A DNA stretch of 64,000 bases, from assembly GCF_008373765.1 (NCBI RefSeq), contig NZ_VUJW01000001.1:124189-188188 (forward strand). Direction: 5' to 3'. The DNA is from Nocardioides antri. GTDB taxonomy: Bacteria; Actinomycetota; Actinomycetes; Propionibacteriales; Nocardioidaceae. The notes under the pieces were generated by a model, which saw only the letters and a program-made list of their open reading frames with translations, was not told the origin of the DNA and did no database searches. Made by a program: the position numbers and the translations under genes. Below, piece after piece: positions 61,679-64,000 of the stretch. Position 1 is the stretch's first letter. Every line of letters begins with the position of its first letter.

Positions 61679-62083
61679 TCAGGCGCGTGGAGAGCCGACC
61701 CGGGACATGAACCGCTCGCCGTCGACCACCACCCGGGTGATCTCGCCGCTTCCCACCAGGGTGCCCGGCCCGTCCGGGCCGATGTTGCGGGCGGCGACGG
61801 AGAAGCGCCGCAGCCGGCCGTCGGCGTACGCCAGTCGCGCGGTGACCTCGACCTCCTGCCCGACGGCGCTCGGCGCCAGGTGCTCGATCTCGAGGCGGGT
61901 GCCGACGCTGGTCTCCCCGGCGGTCAGGGTCGGGTCGATGGCGGCGCAGGTGGCCGCCTCGAACCACGCCAGCAGGCGCGGTGTGCCGAGCACGGGCAGG
62001 CTGCCCGACCCCACGGCGGCAGCCGTGTCGGCGTCGCCGACGGTGAACCGGAGCGCGGCCTCGGCCGCCGGCACCTGGGTCAT
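61679..62083 (-). CDS. Hotdog-fold thioesterase-like protein (FlK-like)
   Basis: 134 aa. LRFTVGDADTAAAVGSG, LPVLGTPRLLAWFEAATCAAI and SVGTRLEIEHLAPSAVGQEVEV match the hotdog thioesterases related to fluoroacetyl-CoA thioesterase (catalytic Thr/Glu region in FEAATCAAI). Start ATG 62083 is 3 nt from the end of the TPP enzyme gene upstream, so they are co-transcribed. Confidence 0.8.
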   Translation of the reverse strand: MTQVPAAEAALRFTVGDADTAAAVGSGSLPVLGTPRLLAWFEAATCAAIDPTLTAGETSVGTRLEIEHLAPSAVGQEVEVTARLAYADGRLRRFSVAARNIGPDGPGTLVGSGEITRVVVDGERFMSRVGSPRA

Positions 62084-62086
62084 GGC

Positions 62087-63757
62087 CTAGATGCCGAACG
62101 TCGCGCGCGGGTAGGCGGCGGTGACGTCGGTGATCACGTTGACGAGGTACGGCACGCCGGCGGCGAACGCCCGGTCCAGCGCCGGGCCGATCTGGCGGGG
62201 GTCGGTCACGGTCTCGCCCGCGCCGCCGAGCGCCTTGACGACGCCGTCGTAGGACGTCTGCGGCGCCAGGTCGGCGGCGACGTCGTAGCCGTAGAGCATC
62301 TGCATCGGGCCCTTCTCCAGGCCCCAGGCCGAGTTGTTGCCCATCACCATCACGACCGGCAGGTTGTGCCGGACCAGGGTGTCGACGTCCATGAGCGAGA
62401 ACCCCGCCGCGCCGTCGCCGAGCAGCAGGACGACCTGCGAGGACGGGCGCGCGATCCGGGCCGCGATGGCCGCGCCGAGGCCGGCGCCGAGGCAGCCGTA
62501 GGGGCCGGGGTCGAGCCAGCAGCCCGGCCGCCGGGGCTCCACGAACTTGCCGGCGAACGAGACGAAGTCGCCGCCGTCGCCGATCACGACCGCGTCGTCG
62601 GCGAGCCGGGGGACCAGCTCGCCGTAGATCCGGGCGGGGTGCACGGGGTCGGCCTCGGCCGTCAGCAGCTCCGCGTCGCGGGCGACCGTCGCCGCGACGG
62701 TCTCCTGGAGGCTCGCCACCCACCCCGACCAGTCCGGTCGCCTGCCGCGCTCGAGGGCGGCCTGGAGCCCGTCGAAGATCGAGGTCAGGTCGCCGCTGGC
62801 CGACTCCGCCAGCGCGGCGCGCGCCGAGACCTGGTCGGAGGAGTCGGCGATGTGCACGACCTGCGCCGGCACCGCGCCATCCTTGCCGCCGAAGATCCCG
62901 TAGCCCAGACGGAAGTCCAGGGGAGTGCCCACGACGACCACCAGGTCCGCTCCACCGATGGCCGCACCACGGGCCTTCGTCACGAGCAGCGGGTGACCGC
63001 CGGGGATCACGCCGCGCCCCATGCCGTTGGTGATGGCCGGCACGCCGACCGCCTCGACGAAGCGCCGCGCCGCCTGCTCGGCGCCGTCGGCCCAGACGTC
63101 GGTGCCGAGGATGACCAGCGGTCGCGCCGCCCCCGCGAGCAGCCCCGCGATCCGGTCGATCGCGTCGGTGTCGGGCTCCGTGCCGCGGCCGGCGTCGGCG
63201 CCGATCACGGGCACCGGCCCGCTGCCGGCGTTGAAGAACTCGTCCATGGGCACGTCGACGTACGTCGGCCCGCGGTGGGACGACCGCGCCGCGGAGAACG
63301 CCTCGTGGAAGCCCGCGGCGACCTCGTCGGCGGTCATCAGCGTGGCTGCGTGCTTGGTCACCGGGCTGACGATCGGCAGGTGGTCGATCTCCTGGAGCGC
63401 ACCCGAGCCCCAGCGGTTGTTGGGCGCCCGGCCGCCCACCACGACCATCGGCGAGCCGGCGAACCGGGCCTGCGCCATCGCGCTGATGCCGTTGGTGACG
63501 CCGGGGCCCGCGGTCAGCACTGCGAGGCCGGGGACCCGGGTCAGCTTGCCGGTGGCCTCGGCCGCGAAGGCGGCCGTCTGCTCGTGGCGTACGTCGAGCA
63601 GCCGCATCGGCCGCCCCTCCTCGCCGGCCTTCACCGCGCCGTCGTACATGGGGAAGACGTGGGCGCCCGAGAGCGTGAACATCGTCTCCACGCCGTGGGC
63701 CTGGGCGACGGCGACAGCCAGCTGTCCGGCGTGGCCGGCGAGTTCGGTCGAGGTCAT
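62087..63757 (-). CDS. Thiamine-diphosphate enzyme of the acetolactate synthase type
   Basis: 556 aa. PYR-domain Glu in LLDVRHEQTAAFAAEA, GPGVTNGISAMAQA, central domain, and the TPP/Mg motif GDGAAGFSLMDVDTLVRHNLPVVMVMGNN (GDG...NN). True ALS FAD residues are only partly evident, so an oxo-acid decarboxylase or other TPP lyase is possible. ATG 63757 follows TAGGGT by 6 nt, a leaderless start. The adjacent thioesterase hints at a CoA-ester substrate. Confidence 0.85.
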   Translation of the reverse strand: MTSTELAGHAGQLAVAVAQAHGVETMFTLSGAHVFPMYDGAVKAGEEGRPMRLLDVRHEQTAAFAAEATGKLTRVPGLAVLTAGPGVTNGISAMAQARFAGSPMVVVGGRAPNNRWGSGALQEIDHLPIVSPVTKHAATLMTADEVAAGFHEAFSAARSSHRGPTYVDVPMDEFFNAGSGPVPVIGADAGRGTEPDTDAIDRIAGLLAGAARPLVILGTDVWADGAEQAARRFVEAVGVPAITNGMGRGVIPGGHPLLVTKARGAAIGGADLVVVVGTPLDFRLGYGIFGGKDGAVPAQVVHIADSSDQVSARAALAESASGDLTSIFDGLQAALERGRRPDWSGWVASLQETVAATVARDAELLTAEADPVHPARIYGELVPRLADDAVVIGDGGDFVSFAGKFVEPRRPGCWLDPGPYGCLGAGLGAAIAARIARPSSQVVLLLGDGAAGFSLMDVDTLVRHNLPVVMVMGNNSAWGLEKGPMQMLYGYDVAADLAPQTSYDGVVKALGGAGETVTDPRQIGPALDRAFAAGVPYLVNVITDVTAAYPRATFGI

Positions 63758-63763
63758 GACCGC

Positions 63764-63769
63764 ACCCTA
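63764..63769 (-). promoter_or_regulatory. Probable -10 element (TAGGGT) of the TPP enzyme gene
   Basis: Minus-strand TAGGGT, 6 nt before ATG 63757; no ribosome-binding site. Confidence 0.55.
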
Positions 63770-63809
63770 CTAGCGGGTCACTTGACCTGAAGTCGCCTGT
63801 GGAGGCCGA

Positions 63810-64000
63810 TCACGCCCGGTGGTGGGACGGGCCGAGGTAGGCCGGGTGCGCGCGCCGCAGGTGCTCCACGAGCAGCAGCACCAGGTCGGACCGGCGCGCC
63901 GGCGCCGCAGGCCCGAGGGCGAGCTGGAGGTAGAGCGCACGGAGGAACGCCGCCGCGTTGCCCGTCTGCCGGTAGATGTCCGGGGCGTCCGAGCCGTCGC
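63810..64000 (-). CDS. Partial gene at the right edge, function unknown
   Basis: The 3' end of a minus-strand gene whose start is outside the window; 62 whole codons are visible, stop TGA at 63812-63810. The peptide (IYRQTGNAAAFLRALYLQLA...LLLVEHLRRAHPAYLG) is helical and not recognised. Confidence 0.5.
   Translation of the reverse strand, partial: DGSDAPDIYRQTGNAAAFLRALYLQLALGPAAPARRSDLVLLLVEHLRRAHPAYLGPSHHRA

Noticed and set aside
62087..63757. Naming the TPP enzyme ilvB
   Set aside because: No ilvN small-subunit gene is adjacent and FAD-site residues are incomplete, so a specific acetolactate synthase name is not justified.
61880..63790. 636-codon plus-strand ORF opposite the TPP enzyme gene
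   Set aside because: Antisense shadow without any recognisable domain.

Overview
The window is GC-rich, densely packed chromosomal DNA from a high-GC Gram-positive bacterium. I infer an actinobacterium of the Nocardioidaceae type (Nocardioides-like). Support: a SigR/RsrA thiol-stress sigma/anti-sigma pair with a matching promoter, a 24-residue bL37-type ribosomal protein, an EgtB (ergothioneine) gene at the left edge, a SARP/BTAD ATPase regulator, tandem secreted MXAN_6640-type metalloproteases, and many genes whose -10 hexamer lies 6-7 nt before the start codon (leaderless mRNAs). No rRNA, tRNA, CRISPR array, insertion sequence or prophage was recognised. The genus is inference.

Layout. 1-5.2 kb: 3' part of egtB, an NmrA-like reductase, a TPR-LuxR regulator followed by a DUF4242-type gene with GGGCAC operator-like repeats, a TetR regulator and an AhpD-like protein. 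5.3-12.7 kb: an L,D-transpeptidase lipoprotein, a DesK/DesR-like two-component system, a membrane protein, a decayed ECF sigma gene, an AadA-like nucleotidyltransferase, a DUF2510 protein, a methyltransferase and an HTH-only LysR protein. 12.8-20 kb: a compact efflux operon (Cys-motif lipoprotein, membrane-fusion-like subunit, MacB-type ATPase and permease, all overlapping by 4 nt), divergent from an OmpR-type response regulator/kinase pair, then a ZIP metal transporter. 20-24 kb: a GNAT relic, a secreted protein, a GT-C-type membrane glycosyltransferase and a choice-of-anchor-P-type secreted protein.

24.2-33 kb is an accessory, partly decayed metal- and stress-response island. It holds a frameshifted MerB-like lyase, a thioredoxin-fold protein and a membrane protein that both sit behind matching MerR-type promoters (20-bp spacers, ACCTT-N12-AAGG dyads), a MerR regulator with metal-type cysteines, a Cys-Cys small protein, an ArsR/DUF5937 regulator, an ECF41-type sigma factor with its probable self-recognised promoter, and a DGPF protein plus ECF42-type sigma factor with a broken C-terminus.

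33-46 kb: MOSC, cupin, acyl-ACP desaturase, GH26-like glycosidase, aldo/keto reductase divergent from a class II aldolase/PfkB kinase pair, two tandem paralogous metalloproteases and a DUF445 membrane protein. 46-52.5 kb: an MMPL transporter-hemerythrin operon converging on a 1112-aa SARP/BTAD regulator. Three perfectly phased 11-bp direct repeats, the signature of a SARP operator, lie just upstream of the MMPL gene. I regard this as the best candidate for an undescribed regulatory unit.

52.5-64 kb is conserved core: S4 protein, FKBP, CBS protein, hisN, DUF2231 protein, rsgA, aroA, DoxX-like, SRAP, hydrolase, sigH/rsrA, SDR, bL37, a thioesterase, a TPP enzyme and a truncated gene at the right edge. 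The aroA-rsgA-SRAP-sigH neighbourhood resembles that of mycobacteria.
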